Below, piece by piece: positions 36,586-57,928 of a stretch of 64,000 nucleotides of DNA. Origin of the DNA: Oscheius onirici (Eukaryota > Nematoda > Chromadorea > Rhabditida > Rhabditidae); contig OW051469.1 in assembly GCA_932521025.1 (NCBI GenBank), forward strand, positions 9,498,398 through 9,562,397. The letters are read 5' to 3'. The notes beneath the pieces are model-generated. The model saw only the letters and a program-made list of their open reading frames with translations, did not search any database and had not been told where the DNA came from. Each line of letters opens with the position of its first letter. The stretch's first letter is position 1. Made by a program: the position numbers and the translations under genes.

Positions 36586-38339
36586 ATGCGGCTGAGAATC
36601 GCCTTTCTTCTAGTTTTCCTCTTTCAGAACATCCATACTTGGAGTAAGATCAGTCCTGCAACTGTGTTTCTGTTCAGCTTTACCTGGAAGCTCCACTCGG
36701 TGGCGACCCATCCAGTGGCAGTTTTCCATCGAATGACGAGATTGATGACTATGCAGCTGGGACAGTTTGTACAATTACAGTAAGCTAAAAGAGAAAACAG
36801 CTATAGTTTTTTAGATTTCTCCCGTAAAGGGATATTATACCAATGTCTCATTTAACAATAAACAAGATGGCGGTGATGATTGTTGGGTTGAGGATGAGAT
36901 GAAAACACATTTGCTCTACAGCGCAACGTCAGTTGCTTAATTATCTCTCACACTTTTAGGCTAACTTCTTACTTTGTGAGTGTATTGGATCTCCGCATTA
37001 AGATTAATGCAGCCGAAACTGGAAAGGTGAATTTCAACTGGGAATATCATCCTCGTAAGTTTGCCAAAACTTTTTAAATCAAAGATCAGTGCAGTGATCT
37101 TTTCAAGTAAAAACAGTATCCAAGTTACGGAGCCTGTAGTTCTTTCAGTTTCTGAGATCTCCACTACTGTCTTCCACTACTCACAATCACCTGTGAGTAT
37201 GTTTTTCAACAAGCTAATAATTTTAGCTTGTTCTTCTCGGAAATATATACTGGCAAAGTCCGGCCATCTTGACCAACTCTGTTTCGGAGTCATGTTTCTT
37301 TTTCGAAGGAGAGGGCTTCGACGGACAATATTTTGCTTCGTAGCTTTGTAAAAAACGTTAAAACTACAAATTTTTAGGCTTTATCGTATTGCACGTAGGA
37401 GAGAACCACTTTTCATCAACACTCCTTACACCGTTACGGTCGCCTGTTTTTGGGAGCCAGGTCCGGTAGTTGGAAGAATATTAGTTCGCCCGGCTTCTGA
37501 TATTCAAGTTCCTACGTATTCACTCTACTGGATCAACTCGAAAAACTTCGACTTGGCTCAATTGGATTTTCTAGCCTCAAAGAAACCGGAAGCGATCACT
37601 ATCTACGACGGATCAACTGTCAATTCGTTTAATTATATGATCAGCAGAAATTTTTCGGTATATTTCTCATAAAAAACGACTTAACATTTTAGAGCAACGA
37701 AGCAAGACTAGACTGGTTTCCAGGAGGAAGTATGCCTCCAAACAAGCCGAACATGAATGTTTATGCAACCAAAAATTCAAAGAAAATCCCGTTGAATGTT
37801 CCAGGAAGACTAAAGACTTTTGTTGCCTACGACGGGAATGTGACGTTTATGCTAAAGTCTTCCGAAGACTTTGGTATGGCTTTTAGAGATGGGTAGAGTT
37901 TCACAAACTAGGCTCTTTTTGTCGAAATCCGATAGCCTTTTTTTAGTCTATACTGGCTTGATCGTTGGCGATGTAGTCCACATTTATTCGCAGTTATATC
38001 CTCTGCCTTCAAAAAACCAAAGGAACAATGTTGAAGTTCTAATTAATGGAAAGTCAATATTAGTGTTCTGGACTGTTCTGACAAAGGTCGAGGATTTAAT
38101 ATTACGACTTCTGATAGGAAGAGCTACGAGTACGTTTGGGAAGAGATAAAAAAGAATATTTTAGACTCAAAAATGCTTCAATGATCCACAGTAACCTTAA
38201 CGCGTCCGATGTAAGCTATGTGGAAAGCAGTGATATCGGTGATTATGATGGTCTACTTCAGTTCGAGATATTGAATGGGAAGAAAATAGCAGGCGACATT
38301 GTTGTGATTTCCATGTTCCTGTATATTATTGCAAACTGA
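36586..38339 (+). CDS. Nematode-type CUB-like secreted protein
   Basis: Exons: 36586-36643, 36691-36779, 36815-36927, 36960-37054, 37149-37192, 37227-37339, 37378-37657, 37693-37873, 37947-38133, 38165-38339; 444 aa. A signal peptide (MRLRIAFLLVFLFQNIHTW) leads. The body has VCTITISPVKGYYTNVSFN, LVLLGNIYWQSPAILTNSV, a Cys-containing FEGEGFDGQYF, and AITIYDGSTVNSFNYMIS, which resembles the YDG core of nematode CUB-like domains. The C-terminus IVVISMFLYIIAN is hydrophobic and could be a GPI signal. The family includes pathogen- and stress-induced secreted proteins. The second exon start is uncertain: GGAAG at 36690 keeps the frame, while the better TTCAG at 36677 does not. Confidence 0.68.
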
Positions 38340-38479
38340 ATAAACTTTGAAAGAAAGATTATACGTTGTATTTTTTCAATTCGGGAACCATTAACATAGG
38401 TTTCCCAGAAACCAGAAGCACAAATGGGTCTCGAATCGAAAAAAAAAACATTTATGTCTTGCTCAAAATGAACAGACTA

Positions 38480-38568
38480 TAGACTACCTTCGTGTACTAC
38501 CACCCGGGATTGAATTTGCGATCGTTTTCTTCGTAATCCGCTACTCGGCCAGTGGCGAAGGTAGTCTA
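38480..38568. mobile_element. 89 bp element with 13 bp perfect inverted ends and tRNA-like interior
   Basis: TAGACTACCTTCG at 38480 and CGAAGGTAGTCTA at 38556 are exact inverted copies. On the minus strand the interior reads CTGGCCGAGTAGCGGATTAC (A-box-like) and ATTCAATCCCGGG (B-box-like). Confidence 0.6.
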
Positions 38569-40552
38569 CGGCGTGTGCCGAGACCGTACGGGTGTGAGCT
38601 AGCGCCTGATCAACAAAGCTTCAGAATAAAACATTTTAAACAACGAGTATAAATAAATTAAAAGACTCGAACTACAATAGTAAAGTGGAACTATTTGTTT
38701 CCCGGTAATCGGCTGTTCGTTTACTCACTGTCACTGCGCCGAATGACAGAGAGTCCTTTATGAGGAGCTTCTTGTAATAATCGTTGACCCTTCTGCTCTA
38801 CCTTTTGGTTTCACTCGATAACAAATCTTTGGTTAGAGACTACAAGTCAATCGGAGATGTTCTTCCGCTCCAGATCCTTCGGAATAATTGACCGTCGGGC
38901 AAGAGACTGTTGGCAGGATCTCTGTATACTTTTCGTACTTTGTGATTCTATAAATTTTCCTGTTTGCCAACTTTCTCTGATCCATCAATCTTTCCTGAAG
39001 TAACCAGCGTGTCGGCATTCCCTGCCACCTTCTTCATCCAAGCGGCCATCAGGAACCAGCTGGATCTCTCCCTTTCCACCTTCCTCAAAAAGCCTCCCTG
39101 TACTCGTAATGTTTGCCTCCTTGTCTGTTATCTGCCACTTATAACATTAACGCATGCTGACCTGGCCTCAAGGGCGGAGCAATAGGCCCGCCCCTTCCTC
39201 TCGCCTTTCTCTTTGGCAGCCGGTCACTCTGTCTCGGTCAGATTTCTGCCCCTTATTTGTTGAAGGGATTGAGAGGGACATCAACAGTTTTTATCTAGGA
39301 CCCTTGAGGACACATTAATTACGGTAAATTGGACGGTTGCCTTCGCAGCTGTCCTCATTGGCATTCATTGTCCCGAAGAACAGCGCCTATTTGCCTAATC
39401 TCGTCGTCTCCTTTCTGGAAGCCGTCCTCTGACCGTTTCACAGTTTTAATACTTTCAGAACTGTCACAACAGATCAGTATTTTCTTTTCGATCTCGGCTC
39501 TAGATCAAAACTTTTTGGTTATGCTTTGCTCTCACTATACAGTAGTCTGATTGTCTCAGTATCTCGTCTACACCTCTATGCACTCAGTTGTTTGTTTTAT
39601 TGTTCCAAAAATAGACGAACAAAACTGTTAATTTAGTTCTCAATTTTTTTGTACCGTTCGCAATGAAACCAAAATGACTAACCTAGAACATTGGTTCAAA
39701 TTGACAGCTGTAAAAATTGTCTGTACTTCTGACATGCAAGGCATGTTTTTTGTTCTCACTATATTTTTGAATCGAATATTTTTTATGAACTACTTTTAAT
39801 AAAGTTAACGTTAATCCTTGCCTTGAAATTTCCATTAATCATTCCAGTCCAGCTTGATATATCAATCTCCACTCTTACTCTCTTCCTATTAAAATTCTCT
39901 CTCTTGGCTCTCCCTCATTCTCGGACTACTTGATGTTTCGATGAATTGGGACAGCTTCGGCCTTTGTTCTCATCAAGCCTATTTCCAGAGACCTTCGTAG
40001 CCGACGACACATTTTTGATGTCATAGTGCGTCCAATGTTAATCACTCTACTATTAGTTTTATTCTTACCAACTGTGATAATACCCAGTATTGTCGACGTC
40101 GAACTACAGGAGCTGCGGCTAGGACAGTAAGTTTTTGTAAGAACGGGGAATGCGGTCAGGCTTTTTTGCGCCCATAATTTGTCACTTCAAATGTGATTCC
40201 CGTGTCAGTTCAGACCCAGATGTTTTCTGAACATTTTTTGCTACCAGTATGCAAATGCACTCTCGAATCGATCAAATTTTAATTTCCGTACCCATCCAAA
40301 CAATACAACATCAATTTTGCGAACGAGCCGGTGCATCCGTCACGGCAGGCCATTTATTCTCCCGATAAGCCGACGGCAACATTGAGACTCTTGTCTCGGC
40401 AAAACGGAGACGAGACTACTTCTGGAGAGTGAATTAAGATCTTATTGCTTATTCAAAAGAAAGTTTTTAGGCATAGAATAGTTCTTAACGAAATTTCACT
40501 AACTCGCACCCGTACCGTTCTTTGTAGACTAGACAACGCAAATAATGGGGTT

Positions 40553-40586
40553 TTTATCTGCTCTACAACTTTGTAAAACATCAGTA
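40553..40586. repeat. Half copy of the hairpin repeat
   Basis: CTGCTCTACAACTTTGTAAA followed by ACATCAG. Confidence 0.6.
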
Positions 40587-41996
40587 TGGAATTGACTTCA
40601 TATCTTTGGCTGAGTATCCAACGTTTACACGAACTGTGTATTGTGAACTTGGATCTTTTGCCCGTCTTCCGGTAATCTCGCAACATTTTGTCAGTCTACC
40701 GTGTCCCATTCTCCGTTTCGGACAGTTTCACGCACCATTCAGTCTCTAGTAGAGCGACTATTTTTTTCTCCTCACAGACGCACTAAATCAAGCCGGGGTG
40801 GAAAGAATAACTGTGCTTTTTTGTACAGTCGGGGGAGGTCATTTTTAAGCGTTCCGCTAGCACCTCCGTCTTACGGTCACTGTCTGTGACTCAAGGCTTG
40901 TGAGTAACCCTCAGTGCGTGACAGATCCTGGTCAGGGTGGAGAGAAAGAGTCAGTCCAGCAGCCTCGTCAAAAATGGCGTTGTTTCAAATGCAGATGGTT
41001 GTAGCTGAATTGGACCCCCGCGGGGCATGAAAAGGCCAGACTTGCTTGCAAGAGGCTAGTGTCCTCGGTTATACTGGCAGTCGTTAAAGAAATCGGCTAG
41101 GGCTATATTTTCGTCGGAGCTGCTTCAATTGAAACAACATAATCCCGCAAGAGCAATCTGTGAGCGGATTAAGAGACCCAATTTGATGGATAACAGTTGC
41201 GCAACAGCTCCTTTAAAGACTCGTAAACAAAATCACCTAAGTCAATACGCTACTCCCTTCCCCAACCTGTCATCTCACGCATTTCATGGCTGACCAGACT
41301 CTCTAACACCTCGGTGGGAAAGGTCACCTGTGATCCAAGGGAAGTCTCTCTTTCTCTTGCGCCTTCCGTGTGTACTCTCAGAGCGCCATAAATTGGCTGA
41401 AACACGTCGTTTTATGCGCTTTCACGGCTTATACGACTGGGCCCTAATCAGAGCTATAAACAGTGTCTTTCTGTGTTGAGAGAAAGGTGACTATGGAACC
41501 GTTGGGTGATCCTCTAATTGGCTGTTGCGGCTGACCTCCGACCTAATAGAGAGAAAGGGAGAGGCAACGATGCTCAGGATCAAGATAAGACCACAACCCG
41601 CGCTGAGGGATTCATTGTGTCATAACGACGACGGTTTGATGGACTGCTCAACACAAATACGAGCAGCAGGGCCCATGAGCACAATAATAATAAGAGAGAG
41701 GAAGAGATTGGCACAGCCGTACCGTATCGATGCGGAGCTGGAACTACCTACCTCTCAAAAAAATCTGCGCTGTGAAAATTTGTCAACTTTTCAAAAGTCC
41801 GTTACCTCTGTGTCGAGTACGTTATTTCAAGAGATGTGTGCAAGTAGTATCTACTGAAAAATATAGTACATGTAAATTTTCGGGAAGAGTGTATCTTACT
41901 GTTAGCGTATTACATTTTTCAATCCATGTCTAGTCCCCACACAAAGTCTTGTCGGCTGTCCCTACCATTTAACGACCTTTTACAATCCACGACAAC

Positions 41997-51229
<9,233 letters not shown>

Positions 51230-51959
51230 TCTTTCTACAAGCACACACAAAATTCTACAAAAAAAACCTTGCCAGCTGGTCTCGCCCGATGAATCTCAAG
51301 CCTCGCTTTCGATGTGTCTCCCACTCCAAAAATTTTAGCCCTGAATCCGAGTGTAACCTGTGTTAGTTGTTAAGATTTTTTGCCACACACCATTTGTGCT
51401 CATTCCTAATAAATATTGAAATTTTTTATATTCTGAATAATGAATTCTTCAAAAATACTAATAATGTCGCGCGATCGGCCGCCTGACTGTACGAGAAGAA
51501 TACTTTCTGTCTAATTTTTCTCACCCAGTTCTACAACTTAACTGAACGTGAAAAAGCTGAAAAATGACGTCTTCAGCCTATAAAATGACCCGTAAGTAGA
51601 TGGCTGTTATCGGACTCCTTTGCAGTATGACCCGTCCTCAAAATACAAAGGTAGATAATACAGGTCTATGTAGACACTTTTTTGGTTAAACAAGTTTAAT
51701 AATTCGACTGAAAATACGCTAAAAATTCTTTGGAAAGGCGCCAAGATTCCAACGTGGGTCCCAGCAAGAAAAGTGGGAGAAAAGCGCGCCCCCTGTGCTT
51801 AATTTCAAAGGCCGACAATAAACAAGCCTCAAAGCATATTTTCTAATCGATTTTTTATATTTTTTTTCTCTTTGCAACCTTAAGTTAAAATTAATTTAAT
51901 TTAGTTATAACATCTGTCAGAAAAACGCCGTCAAGTTGGTGGTAGAAAATTATCTAGCA
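51230..51959. other. Intergenic region between MEGF6-like and MADF genes
   Basis: No gene seen. Contains the MEGF6 3' UTR and a weak trace of the hairpin repeat (TTCTACAACTTA at about 51529). Confidence 0.5.
51408..51413 (+). terminator. AATAAA polyadenylation signal of the MEGF6-like gene
   Basis: Exact AATAAA 179 nt after the stop at 51229. Confidence 0.55.
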
Positions 51960-53579
51960 ATGCTGTGAGTAATTTTCCATAAAAGTATTTTTACGGAAAT
52001 TTTTTGCAGAGATCCTTATAGGCTCGGAGACGAGCACATTGAGCCGACATTTAATCTCCGATTGATTGAAGCGGTTAAACACAGTCGCTGTCTCTATGAC
52101 TCTACCGACAGACAGTATAGGAGCTCTGAACATAAGAGTCGGGTATTTTAAATTTTTAATAATTACATTAAAAAATGTACAGGTATGGAATCGTCTAGTA
52201 AATGTACTGAGTTTTGATGGAGACTCCAGGACTCTTTATGCGAGATGGAAGCAGCTTAGGGACAAGTGAGTAGAGAGGGACAGAGAGACAGAGGCTCAGA
52301 GAGTCAGGGAGATAGCGAGACAGGATGACAGAGGGACAGAGAGAGACAGAGAGTCAGGGAAATAGCGAGACAGGAAAACAGGAAGACAGAGGGACAGAGA
52401 GTCAGGGAGAAAGACAGAGACAGAGGGACAGAGACATAGATAGAGACAGGGGCAGAGAGCCAGAGAAACTGAGAGACAGAGAGACAGTAAGATTTCCAGA
52501 TACGGAAAAGAGAAACGGAAGGCCAAATACAACAACGACCAAAGCACGTGGCAGTACTACAAGCATCTACACTTCCTCGATCCGCATATGATAGACAGGA
52601 CGACGACACAGTCACCCTCAAGAAAAGAGAGCGTCGACGTGGTGAGTCTTACATAGTTGAAGAGAATACAGACTCAGTTACAGCAAGTAGCAGTAACTGA
52701 TCCAAACTGGGGAGTCTCCTTGATCGAAGAGGTCCGAGCTCATCCCTGTCTTTTTGACGTCCGTGATGCCAAGTATCGTCATTCGGAATGCCGGAATCAG
52801 GCCTGGCAGGAAGTCATCAAGAATCTGAACTTTCCTGGTAAGGTTCTGTCTCTCTGATTCTCTCACAAAATCATCTTCAGGTGACGTAAACGCCATCTAC
52901 AAGCAATGGAAAAAGCTTCGAGACCGTTATGTCCGCGAAAAACGCCGGATTCGGGAGCAGCGTGACCGAGGCGTAGAAGACGAAAGTACCTGGGATCTTT
53001 TCCATAACATGGGATGGATGGACACCTTTTTGGATGAGAGAGCACAGTGAGTAGTTTGGCTTGCTTCTCCCACACAATGCTTCTTTTAGACTGAGGGAAA
53101 GAGAACTTTTCAGACATGTGAAGAGGAAGCACGAGAGCGATACCTGGTCTGATCAGGACATTGATGAAATGAGAGCGGAGTCGGGCTTGGGATATTCTAA
53201 CATTGTGGACAAGAGGACGGGAGGAGGTAAGTGACAGAGACAAAAATTCAAATTGTGAACTTTCCCGCCCGAGGGAAAAGTTCCCCGCATTTGAATCTCT
53301 TCTATAATTCTCCCCTTATTTTCTTCCCGATTTCTTCCATTTTCCCTCCTTATTTTTTTCATATTTTTTAATAGAAAACATGAAAATGACAGATACAGAA
53401 ACAGAGACAGTGACAGTGATTTTATTTCTTTTCCAGCCGATGTCCTGCTGGACGGAGACAGTGCCTTCGCAGCCTCAGCCGTCTCTGACCTCCGGACTCT
53501 TCCAGAAGCCGCTCGGGCCATCGCTAAAGCCCAAATTATTCAGCTCCTTGAAAATGGGATTCCTCCAGTCCAATATTAA
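51960..53579 (+). CDS. Double MADF-domain putative transcription regulator
   Basis: Exons: 51960-51964, 52010-52142, 52183-52265, 52500-52641, 52672-52837, 52881-53046, 53090-53226, 53437-53579; 324 aa. First MADF (about 15-100): RLIEAVKHSRCLYDSTDRQY with VWNRLVNVLSFD and ARWKQLRDK. Second MADF (about 130-228): SLIEEVRAHPCLFDVRDAKY, AWQEVIKNLNFPG, WKKLRDRYVREKRR and MGWMDTFLDER. The C-terminus, AKAQIIQLLENGIPPVQY, is helical and resembles a BESS-like dimer tail. MADF domains are Myb/SANT-like DNA binders. The first exon carries only ATGCT. The exon at 52672 may start at 52678 instead (both in phase). Introns 3 and 7 hold low-complexity or repeat DNA. Confidence 0.9.
52266..52499 (+). repeat. 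GACAGAG low-complexity tract in MADF intron 3
   Basis: Nearly the whole intron is GAGACAGAGGGACAGAGAG-type sequence from the GTGAGT donor to close to the acceptor. Confidence 0.85.
53243..53390. repeat. Direct repeat copy 1 (MADF intron 7)
   Basis: Matches 53954-54079 in order: AAAAATTCAAA, TTTCCCGC.CGAGGGAAA, TCCCCGCATTT.AAT, a CT-rich middle, then ATAGAAAA...ATGAAAAT. Confidence 0.75.
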
Positions 53580-53645
53580 TGCCTTTTGATCTCATCCTTA
53601 GTTATCCGGGTCTGTCTACTTGATAAATCCTTATTCACTTTTGGT

Positions 53646-53651
53646 AATAAA
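53646..53651 (+). terminator. AATAAA polyadenylation signal of the MADF gene
   Basis: Exact AATAAA 66 nt after the stop at 53579. Confidence 0.55.
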
Positions 53652-53953
53652 ATTGTGTGTCAATATTTATGTTTTTAATGTGTTTTTTGTTTGTTTTATA
53701 ACATTTTATTTATTTTAACGTTAGTTGAAGCTAGTTATGTGAAACCATGGCGAAAAAACACTGAATTTTCGAGTAGTAACGTAACCTTGGACACCCTCCA
53801 GTATAGCGCATTTTCCCCACAACAAAAACGTAATATTTCGCTTCATTTTCGAAGAATCTATAGCTTTCTTTATTCTTTACATTGTTGTTTTTGGGGAAAA
53901 TGTCGTTTTTGACTGAAAATGAAAGCAAAATGACCAGGTTTCCAAATTGTTGT

Positions 53954-54079
53954 GAAAAATTCAAAGTGAATTTTCCCGCGCGAGGGAAACGTCCCCGCAT
54001 TTAAATTTCTCTTCCTTCTTTCTTCATCTCTATTTTTCTCACAAATCTTTCCTTTTTGATAGAAAATGACATGAAAATC
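53954..54079. repeat. Direct repeat copy 2 (upstream of REXO2)
   Basis: AAAAATTCAAAGTGAATTTT, CCCGCGCGAGGGAAACG and TCCCCGCATTTAAAT match the copy in MADF intron 7, about 0.7 kb upstream, same orientation. Confidence 0.75.
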
Positions 54080-54174
54080 ATTCGTTCTGCTAGAAAAATA
54101 CGAAAAAACGTAATCAATGCTATCTTCCTGTTGTTCTGTGTCCTCCGACCTCTTTTCTACGTCTCACCTATAGA

Positions 54175-55451
54175 ATGCTGCGAGCTTCAGTCTCTACTCT
54201 TCGAAAAATGACGACAAATGCTGCCGGAACGGCTGCAAATTCGCTAAAGATGATTTGGATCGACTGCGAGATGACGGGACTCGACTACATGAAGCAGACC
54301 CTGGTCGAAATTGCCGTAATCGTCACAGACGGCCAGCTGGAGGTTTTTAGCCTTTTTTTCTTTTTAAAAAATGTCTTTAGAATGTAATTGAAGGTCCAAA
54401 TATCGTTATTCATCAGCCGGAATCGGTTCTTGACACGATGGAGCAGTGGCCGAGGGACATGTTCGAGAAAAACGGCCTGTTGGAGAAGATTCGCTCCAGC
54501 AAAATTGGTATGGAAGAGGCGGAAAATCAGGTTTTTTGCACCTTTTTTCCGGGGAAAGGTCTTTAATTTGCAGGTTCTAGCATTCCTCGAGCAGCACACG
54601 AAGAAGAGCGAGTGCCCGCTGGCCGGAAATACCGTCTATATGGATAAGTGCTTCATTCAGCGCTATATGCCTCGTCTGGCCGAGCATCTTCACTATCGCA
54701 TAATCGACGTCAGCACAGTCAAAGAGGTCTGTTTCTATACTTGGTTTTCGAGCAGATGTGGAAATTTATTGGGCTGGAAGACAGTGAATTGTGGAAGTTT
54801 TTGTACGCAAAAGTACGTCAAGTCTTTTTGAAGCTTTGGTACGTAAAAGTCCTTCAATTCGAAGCGCTAGGAGGCCAAAAGTACGGCAATCCATGGCACT
54901 CTTCTGCAAAGTTCTAGTATCCAAAGTAGGGTGATTTTGGTATGCACAAGTACGTCAAACATATGTAAAGTCGTTTTTAGCTTAATTTTCTGCCGTTTTC
55001 TCTTTCCCTGCACTCTAAAGTAAGCCTCAAGCTCCTTGCCATTTTCCCCGGCAAAAAATGCCCAAAAACTACGTGAAATTTAAATGACGCACTTTTGCGT
55101 ACAACATTTCTACAAATCACTGGTGGAAAGCCCAAAATTTCCAATCAAATCTGCTGGAAAACTGAATTAGAACGGGAATTTTTGACCGTGCGGTGTCAGT
55201 TATCTGATTTTGGAGTGTAAAATCCTAGAATTGACTAAAAGGCCTGGAAAATTGTAAAACGCTGAAGGTTTCTGTAGATTACCAATTTTTCTCCATGAAA
55301 CTTCCAAAATTTCCAGCTCGCCCGCCGCTGGCACACGAAAGACTACAACAAGGCGCCGAAGAAGATCCAGACCCATCGGGCCCTCGACGACATCAAGGAG
55401 AGCATTGCTGAGCTGAAATACTACCGTCAAGCCGTTTTCAAACAGCCCTAG
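54175..55451 (+). CDS. REXO2: Oligoribonuclease, DEDDh 3'-5' exonuclease
   Basis: Exons 54175-54342, 54381-54530, 54574-54726, 55317-55451; 201 aa. It degrades very short RNA oligonucleotides, in mitochondria and cytosol in animals. ExoI motif [10 protein letters not shown] (D30, E32), [28 protein letters not shown] (ExoII D), and [11 protein letters not shown] (ExoIII His and Asp) are all present. The N-terminal 25 residues ([19 protein letters not shown]) look like a transit peptide, and M12 or M26 could start a cytosolic form. The start follows a TATAG acceptor by one base. Intron 3 is 590 nt and non-coding. Confidence 0.95.
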
Positions 55452-55460
55452 CTTTTTTAA

Positions 55461-55476
55461 AATAAAAAACAATAAA
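55461..55476 (+). terminator. Two AATAAA polyadenylation signals of REXO2
   Basis: AATAAA at 55461 and again at 55471, 10 to 20 nt after the stop. Confidence 0.55.
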
Positions 55477-55649
55477 ATCTGTACTTTTTAGCCATATTTC
55501 AGTAGCCCGCGGTGAAAGAGATTTATCGCCTTATCACAAACGGAATGAGCCCCTGATAGCGATCAATAACTGGCCCCCTGGAAGAAACCTAAAACCACTC
55601 TATTTTACTCCGAATTTTCCTTGTTTCTCATGAAGAAATAGTCTATAAG

Positions 55650-57928
55650 ATGTCCTCATCAGCCTCATCAATCAAGGAGAAACATGAGCTGGAAGATGAT
55701 GTTATGAGCTGCGATTCTGAGGTGGAATATATTGATAGAGGCAACTGTGCTGTCAGGTAAGTCTAATCGAATTAACTGTAATCAGAAAATTACCAGAACA
55801 AAGCCCGCATGATGCCCAGTAGCTTCCAGTCCTGCGAAAGTTTCACACTTTTTTTGGATCTAAAACAGTTTTATTGCAAGAGAAGCTTGCCGGTAGCTGA
55901 GTAGCCAAAATCCGAGCGTTTGAGCGAGTTTAGTGCTGACAGGAGAACGAAGAAGAATGCTTTGTTTAATAAAAAAAGGCTCCCATTTAGTTTGCCGCGA
56001 AAACGTTATAACACGCAAACATAGGATACTCAGTCAAGTTTCCTGGCTCCTGTTGAATTAATTATTGGTATTCAATTTAGAAGTTTACCAATAGGGGCGA
56101 GAGGACTTTGCCGAATTTTCAATAATCCTATATGTCTTAACATCGAAAACTTTACTGGTGAATATTAGATTTTCTAACATATCAGTTCAAAAACAAGATT
56201 CTTTTTCTCACTTAAAACTATTTTCAGATTACGGGGTCTCATATTTCGTGTAGCAATCTCCCTACTGATGATTGGCGCCTGTGCCGGAGCTCTGGTTTGG
56301 TCATTCGAAAACAGTACTTTTATTGCTTATCCTAAAAAAAGCTAAAACTCAGATGAATCTGGAGAAAACGACTCTCATAAGACTCGCAATGCCAGCGTAA
56401 ACTTTACGATTTATATCAACGAATGGTCAAAATATCCGGGAACATATTCCATTACCTACAGACAGCCGGACGGGGATAATGAGAACAATTTGGCGGTAAG
56501 AGAAAATTTTTAGAAAAATGGGAGAATATTTAGGATCCCCAAGTCTACGAGTCCGTCTGGGTACAGGACAATCAGAACAAGAAGTTGGTGCATATGAAAG
56601 ACAACCAGACGAAGGTCTACTGTTTCGAGAAGTACGCCTACTGGGTACGGTACGATCAGAGAGGAAATGTGGCGGTGAGTCGAGCGATGGATAGTTTTCA
56701 GTGTATTCCGGGGTGTTTTCACAGTCTTATTAGACTGCCTAATTGTAATTTATTACGATTTCAACACGTTCACGTGTCGTAGTCTATGCCTGTTCCATTG
56801 GGCTTGTTCGTCTCGTGCCAATCTCATCCAGTTCTGTCACATTTTGCTTGTAAAGCAGCCACTCCATCGTGGTTTCGGTCGTCCTGTAGGTCTCACTGCT
56901 CGCCAACGTTTTCACTCAAGTACTCGCCTTGTCCATGCACTACTTTCCGCTCAAATTCCTATTTTTTAGCCCATCTCTCCCGGATGTCTCTGGCTCTCGT
57001 TGTTTCCATGAGCCGGTCGTTTATCCTCCTATCTAGCATCTAGAGCCTAATTGTAGGACATCTCATTTTTCGTTAAAAGTTAGCTCGAGAATTGGAGCGC
57101 CAGTATTCAACACAAGTTTGTTCAATTTCCGAGCTGTAATCCAATAGTACTTCCTTGACAGGATGTAACTTGTATTACTATGGGTCATCTTACTTGTACA
57201 TTTTTATATTACCGCCCACCTGTCAAGAGTTCTAGCACAAAGGGAACAGTTCAAGTCGTTCCGATTAGGACCTTCCGAGGGTCTTCCAAGTTTACCTAAA
57301 CCAAAATCTGAAGATCCCTTTTGAGACTTGTCAGCTCAGTTCTTTTTTATCAGATGGTCACGGAATTAGTAGACTAAAGACACGTTTTGTACTACAATTG
57401 CCCTGTCATTCAGAACTTACAAACCACTGCTAGAGTCTTTTCTCAACTGAAGCTGCGTGGTCTCTATATTTCTCGGCACATTTCATTTTCCCACTTTCAC
57501 TAAATCCTGCTTTTTTTTCAGGGCTGTCGCTACGACTACCGTATGAACTACGATCTTTACATCAATCGTCTAGGCTTGACCAATTTGAAGAGGGACCATT
57601 CCGCCTACGTTAGTCAAATAACAGAATCATACAATAATCCCAATCATAGGAAAAAACAAACCATCACGCGCAAGTCTTCATCTACAACGGTGATCCGTCC
57701 GAGGTTATCATTGAAGGAACTCCACAGGACGCTTTCTTAGTCACGGCGTATTCCGACGCTGGAGATGGAGCTCTCCTGGGCTGGGACACTTATTTCACGT
57801 CATCTTCCAATTCTTCTCTCGTCTACTTGATCTCCTATTGGTACGACTCGATGATTTCGTTGCAAGACAACGTTTCGCCTCCTGAAGAAGAATTCAATCC
57901 GCCGGAACAATGTCAACCAGCTGCTTGA
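55650..57928 (+). CDS. Unrecognised single-pass type II membrane protein
   Basis: Exons 55650-55756, 56228-56313, 56353-56495, 56534-56674, 57522-57608, 57650-57928; 280 aa. An acidic N-terminal tail (MSSSASSIKEKHELEDDVMS) is followed by one membrane segment (LIFRVAISLLMIGACAGALV) and a luminal or extracellular part with N-glycosylation sites (NASV, NFTI, NQTK, NSSL). That part has a few cysteines and aromatic-rich stretches such as VRYDQRGNVAGCRYDYRMNY and LLGWDTYFTSSSNSSLVYLI. It ends with a proline/glutamate tail. No family is recognised; the shape recalls beta-subunit-like proteins but no motif supports that. Intron 4 (848 nt) shows no coding signal. Confidence 0.7.

Larger units (their letters stand above)
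38340..41996. other. 3.6 kb gene-free region upstream of MEGF6-like
   Basis: No gene supported on either strand; scattered short frames lack family features. It contains the 89 bp inverted-repeat element at 38480 and a half hairpin repeat at 40553. Confidence 0.5.
53580..54174. other. Intergenic region between MADF and REXO2
   Basis: No gene seen; contains the MADF polyadenylation signal and direct repeat copy 2. Confidence 0.5.

Noticed and set aside
38964..39185. 73-codon frame in the 38.3-42.0 kb gap
   Set aside because: Short, no homology, no signal peptide and no adjacent exons.
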